Below the pieces are notes generated by a model. The model was not told the DNA's origin. It made no database searches and saw only the letters and a program-made list of their open reading frames with translations. A DNA stretch of 64,000 nucleotides from Advenella kashmirensis WT001 (GTDB lineage: Bacteria; Pseudomonadota; Gammaproteobacteria; Burkholderiales; Burkholderiaceae_B), in contig NC_017964.1 in assembly GCF_000219915.2 (NCBI RefSeq), positions 3,782,001 to 3,846,000 on the forward strand, read 5' to 3'. Below, in pieces: positions 17,176-26,670 of the stretch. Every line of letters begins with the position of its first letter. Position 1 is the first letter of the stretch. Both the position numbers and the translations under genes were made by a program.

Positions 17176-18505
17176 TGGTCACCTCTCCGGTCGTGGCGAT
17201 TTTCCATGGTTGAATCGCATTGTTATGATAAAAAGAAACCTTGCCGCGCGCTTCAATGAGCTGGTCAAGCGTTGGCTGTACATAGCCGGTTTCATCAACA
17301 GCCCGGCTCATAATCACCTGTTCCTCGCCATTCCAGTCAAACAAAAAGCGAAATGCCGTAAGGGCTTTGCTTATCACCGGCTCCTGCAATGTGGCCGCCT
17401 TCCAGGTATTGCCGCCGTCTGTGGAAATATCAACCGCCGTGATTTTGCCGTGTCCGCTCCAGGCAATACCGCGAATCTCATGCGTTCCCTTGCGCGTGAG
17501 TTTATGCGTGCCCGAAGGCTGGGTAATAAGGGATTTGCACTCCATCACAAATGAAAATTTACGCGCACGTCCGTCAGCCATCAGATCTGTGTATTTGCCC
17601 GTTTCCTCACGGGTGTACCCTGGCTGGTCGGTTACATGCAGCCGGCGCAGCCACTTGATGCTCATATTGCCTTCAAACCCGGGAACAAAAAGCCGGATCG
17701 GATAACCTTGTTCCGGCCGCAAGCGTTCTCCGTTCTGACTATAGACAACCAGCACGTCGTCCAGACATTTTTCAATTGGAATACTGCGCGTCATGGCCGC
17801 ACCGTCCGCGCCCTCGGCGACGATCCATTTCGCTTCTTTTTTCAGGCCCGCATGTTCCAGCAGCGTTTTCAAAGGCACCCCCGTCCACTGCGCACAACTG
17901 ACCAGTCCCGCTACCTCTGCAGCAGTCTTTCCGTAAGGTGGCAAAAAGGACGGGTTGCCCGAGCACTCCAGAAAATAAATAGGCGAAACACAGGGAAATT
18001 GCCTGATCTCATCCATCGTAAATACCAAAGGTCGTTCAACCAGCCCGTGCAGCATGAGGCGATGTTCGGCAGGATCGATCTGCGGAACGCCGGCATGATG
18101 ACGCTCATAAAACAGGCCATTGGGTGTAATTGTTCCGTCAAGTTCCTGCAGCGGCGAGGTACTATAGGCAGACATCGGCTCCTTAAGGCCAGGGTACATA
18201 TTTCTGATCGCCTTTTTTTCAAAGGCAGACGGCTTGCCATAAGGACTCGCCGTCGGGCTGCCCAGTGAACGCGTCCACTTGGGAACGTTCGGCGGCAAAT
18301 TGGCGGCAGCATCGGCCGCTGCCTCTTTGGTGGGATCGGCAGCAAGCGCTTCGCGCGCCACGCCGGCCGTCGCCACAGCGGTCACTACAGCACTGCTGTG
18401 TAAAAGAAAATTACGTCGCGCCGCGCGTGTCCCTGCAGACGCGGGCTTTAGCTGCGAGCCCGCAGGCTCGGCAATGGCCGCCGTTGATGCATCCTTTTCG
18501 TTCAT
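17162..18505 (-). CDS. soxC: SoxC-type sulfite dehydrogenase, molybdopterin subunit
   Basis: 447 residues from the ATG at 18505, preceded by GGGGAGATAAT; a longer start at 18541 is less likely. A twin-arginine export signal is near residue 30 (AARRNFLLHSSAVV) with cleavage around REALA. The sulfite oxidase fold follows, with the Mo-ligand Cys in YFLECSGNPSF and a C-terminal dimerisation domain (GIAWSGHGKITAVDISTDGGNTW). It oxidises sulfite, or Sox-bound sulfur, in the periplasm and passes electrons to the overlapping cytochrome gene. No soxXYZAB genes are in the window, so a stand-alone sulfite dehydrogenase role is the simpler reading. Confidence 0.85.
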   Translation of the reverse strand: MNEKDASTAAIAEPAGSQLKPASAGTRAARRNFLLHSSAVVTAVATAGVAREALAADPTKEAAADAAANLPPNVPKWTRSLGSPTASPYGKPSAFEKKAIRNMYPGLKEPMSAYSTSPLQELDGTITPNGLFYERHHAGVPQIDPAEHRLMLHGLVERPLVFTMDEIRQFPCVSPIYFLECSGNPSFLPPYGKTAAEVAGLVSCAQWTGVPLKTLLEHAGLKKEAKWIVAEGADGAAMTRSIPIEKCLDDVLVVYSQNGERLRPEQGYPIRLFVPGFEGNMSIKWLRRLHVTDQPGYTREETGKYTDLMADGRARKFSFVMECKSLITQPSGTHKLTRKGTHEIRGIAWSGHGKITAVDISTDGGNTWKAATLQEPVISKALTAFRFLFDWNGEEQVIMSRAVDETGYVQPTLDQLIEARGKVSFYHNNAIQPWKIATTGEVTNGRV

Positions 18506-18547
18506 ATTATCTCCCCATATTGCCAATGTCATAAAACTCACCGACCG

Positions 18548-18561
18548 ACCGATCGATCGGT
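18548..18561. promoter_or_regulatory. 14-bp palindrome, TetR-type operator
   Basis: ACCGATCGATCGGT is a perfect palindrome lying 43 bases upstream of soxC and 86 bases upstream of the divergent tetR start; ACCGACCG copies directly to its left extend the pattern. Many TetR regulators bind ACCGACC/GGTCGGT-type sites, so it probably controls one or both flanking genes. Confidence 0.65.
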
Positions 18562-18647
18562 TTTCTCCATGATAACGATATCTACATCCCTTGGCAAGCG
18601 CAAGTTGCTGCTAAAATTGGGTCACTAACATTACCTGATGCTCCATC

Positions 18648-19247
18648 ATGGCCCCAACCGAAGTCATCGCTGCGGACGCGTCCGGGCAAACCCTGCAACA
18701 ACGCATTCTTAGAACAGCAGCGCAGCTTTTCGCTGCGCATGGTTTTCATGCCGTGGGCATGCAGGCGCTATGCGACGCACTGCAAATCAGCCGCGGCGCC
18801 TTCTACCATCACTTTCGCAGCAAGGATGATGTCCTGGACGACATTTGCACTCGCTATATGACAGAGTTGGTACACAAGGGCAGACAAACGTTAAAAGACG
18901 AGGCAGATCCCGAGCGTTGTCTTCAGCGGCTCGGACAGGATCTGCTGCAGGTCATTGCCGCAAACCTTCCGGAGCTGACAGTGTGCTTTCGCGAAATACA
19001 GAGCCTGGGAAGCGAGCGCCGCCAGAAGGTAGCCGAACTACACCGCGAATACGAATCGCTCTGGAAGGAAACAGTTGAACGCGGCGCACACTCAGGAGTA
19101 CTGCTGCCCTACTCGCGCGTGCGCATGAAAGCCGTGCTGGGAATGTACTATTACAGTTATATCTGGCTTAATCCCGAACGGCCCGATGAACTGGCCGACG
19201 CAATCGCATCCTTCAATGACATTGCGTTAAAAGGCCTGCGAAAATAA
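18648..19247 (+). CDS. TetR/AcrR-family transcriptional regulator
   Basis: 199 residues. Typical N-terminal helix-turn-helix: QQRILRTAAQLFAAHGFHAVGMQALCDALQISRGAFYHHFRSKDDVL. The C-terminal ligand domain is of the usual size but not assignable. Divergent from soxC with a palindromic operator between them, so autoregulation and control of the sulfite dehydrogenase pair are likely. The downstream wrbA, 277 bases away, could be a further target. Confidence 0.85.
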   Translation: MAPTEVIAADASGQTLQQRILRTAAQLFAAHGFHAVGMQALCDALQISRGAFYHHFRSKDDVLDDICTRYMTELVHKGRQTLKDEADPERCLQRLGQDLLQVIAANLPELTVCFREIQSLGSERRQKVAELHREYESLWKETVERGAHSGVLLPYSRVRMKAVLGMYYYSYIWLNPERPDELADAIASFNDIALKGLRK

Positions 19248-19524
19248 TCGGACCATACATCGCAGGCACATTCCTTCAAGGTGCCCATCGCCCTGCTAAA
19301 ATCTCGGATGCGCGTCACCGGTACACATGCAGTAAACAGATTAAGATCAACCATCATCATCGCTGCATCCGGCCTGCCAAGACCGGAGTCGCGGTTTATT
19401 CGACAAAGATAAACTGCAGTCACCTGCACGACATTCGTTTTTACTATACTGAACGTATCGCACTTCGTTCCTACCCGGCAAACATTCGCCAGCCGGTTCA
19501 TTTACCAATGACAGGAGTTTTTGC

Positions 19525-20124
19525 ATGACGAAGATACTTGTACTTTACTACTCCATGTATGGCCATATCGAGACCATGGCAAACAGCATTGCAGACGGCG
19601 CCCGCCAGGTACAGGGCACCGAAGTTACTGTCAAGCGCGTTCCCGAAACGATGAATGAAGAAGCCTTTCGCAATGCGGGCGGCAAAGCTGAACAGGCAGC
19701 ACCCGTCGCGACTGTTCAGGATCTGGCCGACTACGACGCGATTATTATTGGTACGCCAACCCGGTTCGGCAACATGGCAGGACAGATGCGTACGTTCCTG
19801 GATCAAACCGGTGGCTTATGGGCAAAAGGCGCTCTCGCCGGAAAAATTGCAAGTGTGTTTACCTCTACCGGCACCGGCGGCGGCCAGGAAATGACCATCA
19901 CCTCTACCTGGACCACCCTTGCCCACCACGGCATGATTATCGTGCCTATTGGGTATACGAACCCAGCCCTGTTCGACATATCGCAAGTGGGTGGCGGGAC
20001 TCCTTATGGCGCCTCGACCATTGCCGGCGGCGACGGTTCACGCCAGCCCGACGAGCGTGAGCTTGGCATCGCCAAGCATCAAGGTGAGTATGTCGCGAAA
20101 ATAGCGGTCAAATTGAAGGGCTGA
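19525..20124 (+). CDS. wrbA: NAD(P)H:quinone oxidoreductase WrbA
   Basis: 199 residues, exactly the family length. Flavodoxin-like FMN-binding protein that reduces quinones by two electrons in the cytoplasm. Seen: [15 protein letters not shown] (phosphate-binding loop), [46 protein letters not shown], and the closing segment [27 protein letters not shown] that marks type IV (WrbA) enzymes. RBS AGGAG precedes the start at 7 bases. Stands alone, with a regulator of the TetR family upstream. Confidence 0.95.
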   Translation: MTKILVLYYSMYGHIETMANSIADGARQVQGTEVTVKRVPETMNEEAFRNAGGKAEQAAPVATVQDLADYDAIIIGTPTRFGNMAGQMRTFLDQTGGLWAKGALAGKIASVFTSTGTGGGQEMTITSTWTTLAHHGMIIVPIGYTNPALFDISQVGGGTPYGASTIAGGDGSRQPDERELGIAKHQGEYVAKIAVKLKG

Positions 20125-20218
20125 GGTACAAGCGCCGGCGCTGGCCCTATAAGCTGGCCCGGCGTTGTCATCAAACAGGACCTGCCAGCCTGATAGCGAG
20201 GAAATAACCGTCTTTATC

Positions 20219-21208
20219 TCAGAACGAGGTTTGCAACATTTGCATCCGCTCCAGTGCCCGCTGCGTCACCTCCGGATTGACCAAGGGTGTCGGCAATTTT
20301 CCAGCAAGCAAATCCAGTGTCTGGTTCACTGATAACTCGCTGATGCGACGCATGCTTTCCATGGTAATGCCTGCAATATGACTGCTTAAAATAACATTCG
20401 GCATCGTACGCAAGGGCGAGTCTTCAGGCAGCGGCTGCGACTCAAAAACATCCAGCGCTGCGCTTATTTTCTGCTGCGCCAGCGCGTCAATAAGATCTGT
20501 CTGATTAATCACCGCGCCGCGCGCCACGTTGATAATACTGGCGCCCGGCTTCATCAGGCTCAATGTCCGCTGGTTTGCCATGCCTTTGGTTTCCGCAGTC
20601 AACGGGCAGGCAAGCACCACGAAATCGGCCACTCGAAAAACATCATCACTGGTTGCTGCAACGATATAGTCTGGCATTTTGCTTGGATCGCGGCGATAGC
20701 CGATAACGGACATGCCGAAACCATAATGACAGATGCGGGCCAGTGCCTGGCCAATGGCGCCGACACCAATAATACCGATCGTTTTTCCTTGAAGTTCAAC
20801 AGCTCGGTCAGACAGCGTCCGCGATGCGCCCCATCCGTCACTGCGAAGCAGCGAATCTACCGTATGCAGGCGACGTGAAAGCAGCAGCATTTGACCCACT
20901 ACATACTCTGCCACTGCAACAGCGTTTGCCCCGGGTGCATTGCTCACCGGAATTGCCCTTGCCGTCGCTTCCGCAACCGGAACAATATCCACTCCAGCCC
21001 CGTGCCTGACAATGCCGCGAAGACGATCAGCCTGCGCCAAAACCGCAGCAGCGACTGGCGAGCGCACAATCAGCACGTCAGCTTCACGTATCTCTTTGGC
21101 AAGCACGTGCTGATCCAGCGACGAAGCAACGCGCACTTGCGCATGTTCACTCAGACGTGCTGTTTCGTGGGAATCAATCGGGTTGGTCAGCAGAACAATA
21201 GCACTCAT
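20219..21208 (-). CDS. D-isomer-specific 2-hydroxyacid dehydrogenase (SerA-like)
   Basis: 329 residues from the ATG at 21208, preceded by GGGAGCG; the longer reading from 21424 has no family similarity at its start. NAD-dependent reduction of a 2-oxoacid to a D-2-hydroxyacid or the reverse. Rossmann loop GIIGVGAIGQALARIC, DVFESQPLPEDSPL with the catalytic Glu, and SSHIAGITMESMRR with the catalytic His. Divergent from the enolase-superfamily gene at 21598; both promoters share the 389-base gap. It may reduce or oxidise the 2-oxoacid formed by that dehydratase. Substrate not predictable. Confidence 0.85.
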   Translation of the reverse strand: MSAIVLLTNPIDSHETARLSEHAQVRVASSLDQHVLAKEIREADVLIVRSPVAAAVLAQADRLRGIVRHGAGVDIVPVAEATARAIPVSNAPGANAVAVAEYVVGQMLLLSRRLHTVDSLLRSDGWGASRTLSDRAVELQGKTIGIIGVGAIGQALARICHYGFGMSVIGYRRDPSKMPDYIVAATSDDVFRVADFVVLACPLTAETKGMANQRTLSLMKPGASIINVARGAVINQTDLIDALAQQKISAALDVFESQPLPEDSPLRTMPNVILSSHIAGITMESMRRISELSVNQTLDLLAGKLPTPLVNPEVTQRALERMQMLQTSF

Positions 21209-21597
21209 GGTGCGCTCCCTGTTTCTGGTTGAAAGGTCAATTGGAACAACGCTGCGCATCGACTGTGCGCGCAACATACGCCGTGACATTGCGAATTTTT
21301 TGTAAATGCGAAGTGTACCGTGGAACCGCGCAATGCACGCCATCGGGGAAAACCCACAGCAATCGATCTCTATCCATGATGTTTGAAATATGGCAAGGCC
21401 ACATAATTGGTATTGCACGCCCACCCTGCATGTTCCGCATCGCTATTTCACATGAAATTTTTTCGGAAAGAGCTTTTCATTCCGGTCAATTTGTTTTAGT
21501 ATTCTCAAAACTTCCTATTTTTAAGAATATCAATCCTAATAATTAGGATTTATAAACTAATACCCTTCGGTTCATAAACCGGGAAAAGGAGTCAAAG
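21209..21597. other. Divergent promoter region
   Basis: 389 bases between two divergent starts, with no gene seen. The right third is AT-rich and includes the palindrome at 21532-21550. AAAAGGAGTC before 21598 is the ribosome-binding site of the rightward gene. Confidence 0.55.
21532..21550. promoter_or_regulatory. 19-bp perfect palindrome upstream of enolase-superfamily gene
   Basis: AATCCTAAT (21532-21540) and ATTAGGATT (21542-21550) are exact inverted repeats around one central A, 47 bases before the start at 21598. Position and symmetry suggest an operator for a dimeric regulator; the IclR protein at 27372 or an outside regulator are candidates. Confidence 0.55.
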
Positions 21598-22800
21598 TTG
21601 AAGATCACAGATGTCCAGACACTGTCCTGCGACGCCGGTTGGCGCAATTACTATTTCGTCAAGATTTCGACTGATGCCGGTATTTGCGGATGGGCGGAGT
21701 TTGATGAAGGCTTTGGCTCTCCAGGAGTTACTGCGGTCATTCAGAAGCTGAGCGAAATGCTTATTGGCAACGCGGTGCCCAGTCAGGAACGTTTTTACGC
21801 CGAGGCCTACAGCCGAACGCGCCCAGCGGCCGGCGGCGTGGTTGCCGAAGGTATTGGTGCCCTGGAAAATGCGTTGCTGGATGTGCGCGCCAAATCGCTG
21901 GACGTGCCCTGCTACGAATTGCTGGGCGGAAAGGTACGCGATAAGCTGCGTGTTTACTGGTCTCATTGTCCGGCCTGGCGCATTAATCATCCAAAGTACT
22001 TTGGACCTGCCGTCACTGATCTGGACGGCGTCAAGGCCATGGGAGCCGAGGCACGTGAACGCGGTTTTAGCGCTCTCAAATCCAATACGTTCATTTTTGA
22101 TGATGGCCCCGCCTACGCCTGGCGCCCGGGTTTTGCCGCTCCGTTCTATCCCGAATTGAATGCCGATCGCCGGATCATCCGGAACCTTCGCGATTGCCTG
22201 GAAGCATTACGTGACGGCGCCGGAGACGATATGGAGATCCTGCTGGATCTGAATTTCAACTTCAAGACAGAGGGGTACCTGAAAATACTGCGCGCCATCG
22301 CCGATCATGACATTTTCTGGGTGGAAATTGACAGCTATAGCCCCGAGGCGCTTGCATATATACGGAATCACAGTCCACATCCGATCAGTTCATGCGAAAC
22401 CCTGTTCGGCGCCCGGGAGTTCCTGCCTTACTTTCAGAAAAATGCCGTTGACGTTGCGATTGTCGACGTTGTCTGGAATGGCGCATGGCAGTCGATGAAA
22501 ATCGCCAATCTGGCCGATATCCATGAAGTGAATGTTGCTCCACATAATTTCTATGGCCACCTGTGCACCATGATGAATGCGCATTTTGCAAGCGCGGTGC
22601 CTAATTTCCGCATCATGGAGACGGATATTGACCGACTGGCATGGGATAAAGAGTTATTCACCTATGTTCCTGAGTATGTAGACGGACATCTGATCGTTCC
22701 GGACAGGCCAGGCTGGGGAACAGAACCCGTGGAAGAAGCCATCAGAGCGCATCCGCCAAAACCAGGCGGCGGACTGATCCGGCCGCGTCAGTCCCGATAG
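21598..22800 (+). CDS. Mandelate racemase/muconate lactonizing enzyme family dehydratase
   Basis: 400 residues from a TTG start, chosen because AGGAG lies 6 bases before it and the family N-terminus (MKITDVQTLSCDAGWRNYYFVKI) begins there. Enolase-superfamily sugar-acid dehydratase type: second-strand Lys in FSALKSN, metal ligands in LLDLNFNF, WVEIDSY and SSCETLFG, then VDVVWNG and the late His in VAPHNFYGHL. Enzymes with this layout abstract a proton next to a carboxylate and often dehydrate aldonic acids. First gene of a rightward cassette that includes a Bug receptor and acyl-CoA enzymes. Substrate unknown. Confidence 0.85.
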   Translation: MKITDVQTLSCDAGWRNYYFVKISTDAGICGWAEFDEGFGSPGVTAVIQKLSEMLIGNAVPSQERFYAEAYSRTRPAAGGVVAEGIGALENALLDVRAKSLDVPCYELLGGKVRDKLRVYWSHCPAWRINHPKYFGPAVTDLDGVKAMGAEARERGFSALKSNTFIFDDGPAYAWRPGFAAPFYPELNADRRIIRNLRDCLEALRDGAGDDMEILLDLNFNFKTEGYLKILRAIADHDIFWVEIDSYSPEALAYIRNHSPHPISSCETLFGAREFLPYFQKNAVDVAIVDVVWNGAWQSMKIANLADIHEVNVAPHNFYGHLCTMMNAHFASAVPNFRIMETDIDRLAWDKELFTYVPEYVDGHLIVPDRPGWGTEPVEEAIRAHPPKPGGGLIRPRQSR

Positions 22801-22864
22801 TTTTAGCTACAGCCAGATTTCTTCAACAATGCAGTGACTACTCGTCTACCAAGGAGACAACCAC

Positions 22865-23206
22865 ATGATCAATGACTGGAACGCAACACTGAGCAATCTT
22901 CGCAAGGGCGGCGCCGCTTTTGCCAAACACAACCCTGCGGTGGTTACGGCCTATCGTGGCCTGAACGAGGCGCTTGGGCAGGCCAGACATCTGGACGACA
23001 AGACGCGTGAATTGATCGCTCTGGCAGTGGCCGTGACCACCCGGTGCGACGGCTGCATTTCATCGCACGCCGCTGCAGCCCAGAAGGCAGGTGCAACCGT
23101 GGAAGAAGTTAGCGAGGCGCTTGGTACTGCAGTAGCGCTCAATGCCGGCGCAGCCTATGTGTATTCGGTACGCGCAATTGAAGCATTTGAACAAATGGAC
23201 AAATGA
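22865..23206 (+). CDS. Carboxymuconolactone decarboxylase/AhpD-like family protein
   Basis: 113 residues with AAGGAG ribosome-binding site. The AhpD-type redox motif is visible as RCDGCISSHAAAAQKAGAT (Cys-x-x-Cys followed by His three positions later), preceded by LDDKTRELIALAVAVT. Such small all-helical proteins act as alkylhydroperoxidases or decarboxylases; the CxxC-H form points to peroxidase or disulfide chemistry. It lies 64 bases behind the dehydratase gene and before a Bug receptor, so it is likely part of the same transcription unit. Confidence 0.85.
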   Translation: MINDWNATLSNLRKGGAAFAKHNPAVVTAYRGLNEALGQARHLDDKTRELIALAVAVTTRCDGCISSHAAAAQKAGATVEEVSEALGTAVALNAGAAYVYSVRAIEAFEQMDK

Positions 23207-23329
23207 AATCTCTCCCGGCGGAAAGCAGTTTCCACCGGACGCAGTTTGCGGGGGCGTGGCAACAATAATTCCAAGCCACGGGTAACAGCTATCACTTTCA
23301 GATCAGGAAGTACCCAAAGGAGAAATAAA

Positions 23330-24309
23330 ATGAGCAGACAAGCAGAAAAAGCAGTTCGGTCGGGAACATCATTGGCGCTGGCCGCTGCGTGCGTACTGGC
23401 ATCGGCCAGTGCTTATGCCGCCTGGCCTGCAGATAAACCAATACGCCTGATTGTGCCCTACGCCGCAGGAGGCGCCACCGATATCCTGGGTCGCGCAGTT
23501 GGAAACCAAATGGCCAAGGAGCTGAAACAAACGATTGTTGTGGAAAATAAGCCTGGCGCCGGCAGCATGCTGGGCTCACAACAAGTGGTGCGTTCAGAGC
23601 CGGACGGCTATACGATTTTGCTGGGAAGTATTTCAAATGTACTGAACATGTATTTCTACAAGGACCCGCTTTATGATCTGCGCAAAGATCTCAAGCCGGT
23701 CGCACAAATTGTGTCCGTGCCCAATTTTCTGGCCGTGAGCAAATCGGTACCAGTAAAGAATGTTGCCGAACTGATCGCGCTTGCCAAGCAGAAACCCGGG
23801 GAACTTAGCTGCGCGACATCTGGCGTCGGCTCCTCGCCCTACCTGTCATGCGAACTGTTCAAGGTCATGGCTGGCATTGATCTTATCAACACCCCATTCA
23901 AGGGCGGGCGCCCGCCATTCAGTCGGCGATAGGCAACCAGACGACCATGGTATTTGCCAACGAAGCCTGGCCATACATAGATTCGGGCCAGTTGCGTGGC
24001 CTGGGCGTAACCACTGCCCAGCGATCGCCCTATTCCAAAGATATTCCGGCCATATCAGAAACATTGCCAAAATATGACGTCACTGCCTGGTACGGATTCT
24101 GGGTACCGGCAAAGACACCAGACAATATCACCAATTCACTGAGCGAGGCAGCAGCAGACGCGCTGCAAAGCCAGGAAGTGTTGAACACCCTGAAGCAACT
24201 GGGCGCGACGCCAAAGCCCTCAGATCCGCAGCAATTTGCAAACTACGTCAATACCGAAATTGATCGCTGGGCCGCGATCACCACAGAGATGAACGTTCAG
24301 GCCAAATGA
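23330..24309 (+). CDS. Bug/TctC-family periplasmic solute-binding protein, frameshifted
   Basis: Reconstructed length 326 residues. ATG at 23330 follows AAAGGAG and opens a signal peptide ending ASASAYAA. Family pattern: IRLIVPYAAGGATDILGRAV, NKPGAGSMLGSQQV, CATSGVGSSPYLSCELFK. The frame stops at 23932, but one more C in CCC at 23911-23913 gives GGRPAIQSAIGNQTTMVFANEAW and continues to 24309 (WYGFWVPAKTPDN). It probably captures the substrate of the surrounding acyl-CoA cassette, with the membrane subunits encoded elsewhere. Confidence 0.85.
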
Positions 24310-24349
24310 CACAGCAAGGCATTGCAATACGCCTGCAACAGGAACAGTA

Positions 24350-25846
24350 ATGCGAAGACTAGGTGATGTACTGAAACATTGGGCAGCGCATACCCCCGAC
24401 AACCCGGCCGTGTCCGATGAGATCCGCTCGCTCAGTTACGGACAGTTAGATAGGGCTGTAGCCGACTGCCGGCGCTTTCTGAGCGACTGCGGTCTTCGGC
24501 CCGGCGATCGCCTCGCGTTGATCGGCGAAAACAGTACCGTGCTGGCAACACTCATTCTTGCCGCCGGGCTTGATGATATCTGGGTTGTCCTGGAAAATGC
24601 CCGCCGTGCGCCGCTTGAAACCGATGCCGTATGCAACCATGCCCAGCCTCGGCGTATTTTTTACCTGACTGAGAACTCTCCCTCAGCAAGTGAGCATGCC
24701 AAGCGTCACGGAGCGCAAGCGGTAGCAACGCCTTTCGGCGCCCTGGCAATGGGTCCGGTAATGGAAACATTGCCTGAACCGTGTTATGGATCGGCGCAGG
24801 ACCAGGTGGCCGCGCTCATCTACACGACCGGCAGCACCGGCACCCCAAAGGGTGTGATGCTTACGCACGGCAACCTGCTTTATATTGGTTCACTAATGCA
24901 GCAGCAACGACACCTGATACCCGAGGATCGTGTATACGGTATCCTGCCTATTACACATGTCATGGGCTTGTCTTCTGGCCTGCTTGGCACGCTGGCCTCT
25001 GGCGCCCATGTGCAACTGGTGCCGCGCTTTACCGTTGCCCATTGCGTAAACAGTCTGAACCGCGAGGGTATCTCTGTTTTGCAGGGTGCCCCCGCCATGT
25101 TTTCCCGGCTGGTCAAATCGGAACAAGTACGGGATTTGCAGTCTGCGACGTTAAGAGTCATTGCGGCTGGCGGTGCACCGCTGGATCCCACCCTCAAGCG
25201 GGAGGTAGAGCAGACTTTCGGCCTGACACTGCATAATGGTTACGGCCTGACCGAAGGATCAGCCATTTGCTGGACCCGGCTGGAGTCCGCCAATCCTGAT
25301 TGTGCCGTAGGACCACCTAACCCCGGCGTAGAGGTTGCAATCCTGGACACCGAACGCAACCCGGTAAAAGAGGGCGAACAAGGCTCATTGTGGGCCAAAG
25401 GCCCCAATATCATGAAAGGCTATTTTCGCGACCCGCAGCGCACCGCAACTGTCCTGACATCAGACGGCTGGTTCAATACCGAAGACCTCGCCAGACAATT
25501 GCCCGACGGCCGTATTACCATTGAAGGACGCAGCAAAGACCTGATTATCCGTTCCGGCTTCAATGTTTCGCCGCTTGAAGTTGAAACCGCACTGAATGCC
25601 CATGAACAGGTTCAGCATTCAGCGGTGCTGGGGCACACCATCTGTGGCAACGAGCAGATCGTGGCCATGATCGAACTATGTCCGGGCGCCTGCCTGAAAG
25701 AAGAAGACGTGCGTCTGTTTCTGCAGGATCGTCTCTCTCCCTACAAGCGACCGCAACGGATTCTGTTTGTCGATAGCCTGCCGGTTGCCCCCAATGGCAA
25801 GGTACTCAAACACCAACTGAAACAGACCCTGAAGGAGCTGACATGA
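24350..25846 (+). CDS. AMP-dependent acyl-CoA synthetase (class I adenylate-forming enzyme)
   Basis: 498 residues. Activates a carboxylic acid to its CoA thioester through an acyl-AMP. Signature A3 loop IYTTGSTGTPKGVMLTHGN, A5 region NGYGLTEGSAICW, A7 SDGWFNTEDLA, A8 hinge GRSKDLIIRSGFNVSPLEVE and the C-terminal catalytic Lys in VAPNGKVLK. Overlaps the enoyl-CoA hydratase start (ATGA), so the two act on the same pathway. Together with the thiol dioxygenase-like and acrylyl-CoA reductase genes downstream, a short-chain (C3-type) acid substrate is a reasonable guess. Confidence 0.9.
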   Translation: MRRLGDVLKHWAAHTPDNPAVSDEIRSLSYGQLDRAVADCRRFLSDCGLRPGDRLALIGENSTVLATLILAAGLDDIWVVLENARRAPLETDAVCNHAQPRRIFYLTENSPSASEHAKRHGAQAVATPFGALAMGPVMETLPEPCYGSAQDQVAALIYTTGSTGTPKGVMLTHGNLLYIGSLMQQQRHLIPEDRVYGILPITHVMGLSSGLLGTLASGAHVQLVPRFTVAHCVNSLNREGISVLQGAPAMFSRLVKSEQVRDLQSATLRVIAAGGAPLDPTLKREVEQTFGLTLHNGYGLTEGSAICWTRLESANPDCAVGPPNPGVEVAILDTERNPVKEGEQGSLWAKGPNIMKGYFRDPQRTATVLTSDGWFNTEDLARQLPDGRITIEGRSKDLIIRSGFNVSPLEVETALNAHEQVQHSAVLGHTICGNEQIVAMIELCPGACLKEEDVRLFLQDRLSPYKRPQRILFVDSLPVAPNGKVLKHQLKQTLKELT

Positions 25847-26589
25847 CTGATGCCGTAACTTACGAATCCCGTGATGGCATTGCCATCATCACCATTAATC
25901 GCGAAGACCGCCTGAATGCCATCGGCCCGGAGGTGGAAGCCGGCCTGGCCCTGGCGTGGAAACGCCTGAATGACACGCCAGAAGATCGCGTCGGCATTCT
26001 TACCGGTGCCGGCACCAAGGCCTTCTCTGCTGGCAAGGACATGGCCAGCACTGCGCCACCAGACTACCGCAGCTTCACACCCAATGTCGGCGTTCTGCTG
26101 GAAAAACCGCTCATTGCAGCGATCAGCGGCTGGTGCATTGGCGGCTCTATTGTTCTCACACTCATGTGCGACCTGTGCGTGGCTACCGAAGACGCCAAAT
26201 TCATGTATCCGGAAGCCAAAATGGGCTTTGCTGGCGGCATGATTGCATCAGCGGCAGCCAGGATTCCGCATAAGGTAGCAATGGAATTAATGTTGCTTGG
26301 AGAGCCAATTACCGCCCAGCGCGCTTATGATGTTGGTATGGTTAACCGTGTGGTCGCGCCAGGCCAGCATATGGTTGAAGCGATGAAGCTGGCGCAACGG
26401 CTGGCCGCCAATGCCCCATTGGTGATGAACATGCTCAAGCGCCTGGCTGCCCAGACCACGCCCATGAGTCCGGTGGAAATCGCCGGCCATGCATGGCGGG
26501 AAAACCAGCGGGTATTCGAGAGTGCCGACTTTGCAGAGGGATTGGCAAGCTTTAACGAAAAACGCCCGCCCGCTTTCAAAGGGCAGTAA
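25843..26589 (+). CDS. Enoyl-CoA hydratase/isomerase family protein
   Basis: 248 residues, usual crotonase length. Seen: IITINREDRLNAIGPEV, the CoA-binding/oxyanion segment TKAFSAGKDMAS, AAISGWCIGGSIVLTLMCDLCVATEDAKFMYPEAKMGFAG and RAYDVGMVNRVVAPG. The Glu pair of true hydratases is not clear in MYPEAKMG, so isomerase, hydrolase or lyase activity cannot be excluded. Coupled by a 4-base overlap to the acyl-CoA synthetase gene. Confidence 0.85.
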   Translation: MTDAVTYESRDGIAIITINREDRLNAIGPEVEAGLALAWKRLNDTPEDRVGILTGAGTKAFSAGKDMASTAPPDYRSFTPNVGVLLEKPLIAAISGWCIGGSIVLTLMCDLCVATEDAKFMYPEAKMGFAGGMIASAAARIPHKVAMELMLLGEPITAQRAYDVGMVNRVVAPGQHMVEAMKLAQRLAANAPLVMNMLKRLAAQTTPMSPVEIAGHAWRENQRVFESADFAEGLASFNEKRPPAFKGQ

Positions 26590-26670
26590 AACCGTGCATG
26601 ATGATACAAACATGGAGCGCTCACACCGCCTGCAAGGCAATGTAAATTATTGAAACGAATAAAGAGACGA

